A DNA stretch of 64,000 bases, from NCBI RefSeq assembly GCF_003325375.1, contig NZ_CP030862.1:1739501-1803500 (forward strand), in the 5' to 3' direction. Positions 62,531 to 64,000 of this stretch are shown piece by piece (position 1 is the stretch's first letter; the number at the start of each line of letters is the position of its first letter). The notes under the pieces are model-generated. The model was not told the origin of the DNA. It was given only the letters and a program-made list of their open reading frames with translations, and did not search any database. A program made the position numbers and the translations under genes. This DNA comes from Streptomyces globosus. Lineage in GTDB: Bacteria > Actinomycetota > Actinomycetes > Streptomycetales > Streptomycetaceae.

Positions 62531-64000
62531 AGCTCGCCCTGCTGCGCAGCAGCCTGCGCCGCAGCACCGGCCGCGCCGTCGGCTTCGTCGCCGGCGCCAG
62601 CATAGCCCTGGCCGGGGCCTGCTACACGGCCGCCGGACTGGCCGGCAACCACGGCGGGGAGCGCGCCGCCGATGTCACCGTCCTCGCGTTCACCGGGCTC
62701 GCCGTGGCCTGGCTGGCCCTGCCCGTCTCGTTCGGCGCCGGCGGCGACGAGAGCGCCGACCCGACCCGGCTCGCCGTCCTGCCGGTACGGCCCCGTCGGC
62801 TGATTGCGGGGGCCACGGTATCGGCGCTGATCGGGCCCGGGCCGCTCTGCACGCTGATCGTGATCACCGGCGCGGTGGCCGGGGCCGCGGACGGTGCCTT
62901 CGACTCCGCTGTCGGAGCGGCGGCCGCCGTCCTGGCCGTGCCGCTCATGCTGCTGCTCTGCGTCGTCGCCTCCCGGGCCGTGCTCGCCGCGTTCGCCCGC
63001 GCCCTGACGGGACGGCGCGGCAAGGACGCCGCCGCGCTCGGCGGGGTCCTCGCCGCGGTCGGCGGCTACGCCGCGTACCTGCTGCTGACGACCGCCGGCT
63101 CGGTGCCGGCGCTGCCGCCCGTCGTCGCGCGGGTGCTGCGCTGGGCGCCGCCCGGCTGGCCCGCCGACGCCGTCCGGGCCGCCGCCGAGGGCCGCACGGG
63201 CACCGCCCTGCTCGAACTCGCCGGCACCGCCGTGCTGATCGGGCTGCTGATGGTGTGGTGGCACGCCTCCCTCGCCCGGCTGATGACCACGGCGGACGCC
63301 TCCACCGCGCAGGCCGTGAAGGTGCGGGCCGGCCAGGGCACCGGCCCGCGGGCCCGGCTCCTGGCTTCCAGCCGCTCCCTGCTCGTCGCCCACCACCAGT
63401 TCGGCGCGTTCCTGCGGGCGCCGCGGCACCGGATGACGATGATCGCCGCGTTCGCGTACGCCCTGCTGTTCCCGGTGGTGATGGTGCCGGTCGGCGCGAA
63501 GACCCCGTACGTGGTCGTCGGAGGGGCCTGGGTGTTCGGCCTGACCGTCCCGGGCGTGCTGTTCGCGCTGGACGGCTCCGCGATCTGGACGAACGTCGCC
63601 ACCCTGCGCACCGCCGCCCAGGCGCGCGCCGAGCTCGTCGGCCGGATGCTGCCGCAGCTGGCCCTCATCGCCCCTTGGCTGACGGCCGTCGCCGTCGGCA
63701 TCGCCCTCGGCACCGGGCGCACCGACCAGCTCGCACCCGCCCTGGGCATCACGTTCGCGCTGCTCGGGGTGACGTTCGCGATGGGGATGGTCATCAGCGT
63801 GTACCACCCCTACCCGTATCCGGAGGACCCGTTCAGCGTGAGTGCCCCCGGCCAGAGCGGCGGCTACCACCTGGCGAACTTCCTCAGCTCGATGCTGGGG
63901 AGCGTCGTCATCGCCCCGGTCATCGCCGGCGCGTTCCTGCTGGACGGGACGGCCTCCTCGTGGCTGCTGCTGCCGATCGGGACGGCGTACGGGCTGCTGG
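62506..64000 (+). CDS. ABC exporter permease, 3' end beyond window
   Basis: Open from ATG 62506, with GGGAGGGAG upstream, to the last base of the window, with no stop: at least 498 residues. It starts MVGVFFGLKLALLRSSLRRS and then has many hydrophobic helices (for example GASIALAGACYTAAGLAG and VMVPVG), typical of large ABC-2 type permeases. It overlaps the ATPase gene and so forms the exporter or immunity transporter for the RiPP. Long minus-strand frames over it are shadows. Confidence 0.82.
   Translation, partial: MVGVFFGLKLALLRSSLRRSTGRAVGFVAGASIALAGACYTAAGLAGNHGGERAADVTVLAFTGLAVAWLALPVSFGAGGDESADPTRLAVLPVRPRRLIAGATVSALIGPGPLCTLIVITGAVAGAADGAFDSAVGAAAAVLAVPLMLLLCVVASRAVLAAFARALTGRRGKDAAALGGVLAAVGGYAAYLLLTTAGSVPALPPVVARVLRWAPPGWPADAVRAAAEGRTGTALLELAGTAVLIGLLMVWWHASLARLMTTADASTAQAVKVRAGQGTGPRARLLASSRSLLVAHHQFGAFLRAPRHRMTMIAAFAYALLFPVVMVPVGAKTPYVVVGGAWVFGLTVPGVLFALDGSAIWTNVATLRTAAQARAELVGRMLPQLALIAPWLTAVAVGIALGTGRTDQLAPALGITFALLGVTFAMGMVISVYHPYPYPEDPFSVSAPGQSGGYHLANFLSSMLGSVVIAPVIAGAFLLDGTASSWLLLPIGTAYGLL

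Noticed and set aside
53490..64000. Thioamitide or linaridin assignment
   Set aside because: No YcaO/TfuA pair is visible for a thioamitide, and the kinase/HopA1/LLM set is foreign to linaridins. A YcaO beyond the right edge cannot be excluded.

Overview
The window is chromosomal DNA of a streptomycete or a close relative. G+C is very high, almost every gene shows strong third-position G/C bias, many starts are GTG or TTG, and genes are often joined by 4-nt GTGA/ATGA overlaps. XRE-DUF397 pairs, Pgl proteins and an ECF41 sigma factor also fit that group. No rRNA, tRNA, CRISPR array or transposase was seen.

Region 1 (1-32.6 kb) is a defence island. A truncated DUF262/GmrSD-like gene and a CBS-HEPN gene run toward a complete phage growth limitation (Pgl, BREX type 2) set on the minus strand: pglW-pglX, then a cassette of two small genes plus an XRE/DUF397 pair, then pglY-pglZ. 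To the right are two convergent DUF2075 helicase genes with a nuclease-like N-terminus. They share a nearly identical structured leader over their start regions, and a tiny membrane protein gene lies between them. Next comes a complete type II Wadjet operon, jetABCD, an SMC-like anti-plasmid system.

Region 2 (32.7-40.4 kb) handles metals and potassium. A COG0523 GTPase and a cysteine-free bL32 paralogue lie behind a Zur-like operator, which is the usual zinc-starvation arrangement. KdpF, a second 27-residue membrane peptide and KdpE/KdpD follow, but the KdpABC pump is absent. A TrkH/TrkA-type K+ uptake pair is next to them instead.

Region 3 (40.4-53 kb) is mixed. A cobalamin riboswitch precedes a BtuFCD-like ABC importer operon that also carries a FhuF-like [2Fe-2S] protein and an unknown protein. 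Then come a second XRE-DUF397 pair, an EcsC-family protein, a FAD oxidoreductase with an ECF41 sigma factor, a dinucleotide-binding reductase, and an Lrp/AsnC regulator divergent from an L-asparaginase.

Region 4 (53.4 kb to the right edge) is a RiPP cluster: LuxR-type regulator, 61-residue precursor, LLM (probably F420-dependent) reductase, LanD-like cysteine decarboxylase, pseudokinase, fused M16 peptidase, kinase, HopA1-like protein and an ABC exporter cut by the window end. The enzymes match class V lanthipeptide machinery. However, the precursor has a single cysteine, its last residue, so the predicted product is a Thr-rich, dehydrated and possibly reduced peptide with one C-terminal AviCys ring and no lanthionine. 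This cluster and the shared helicase leader are the best candidates for something undescribed.
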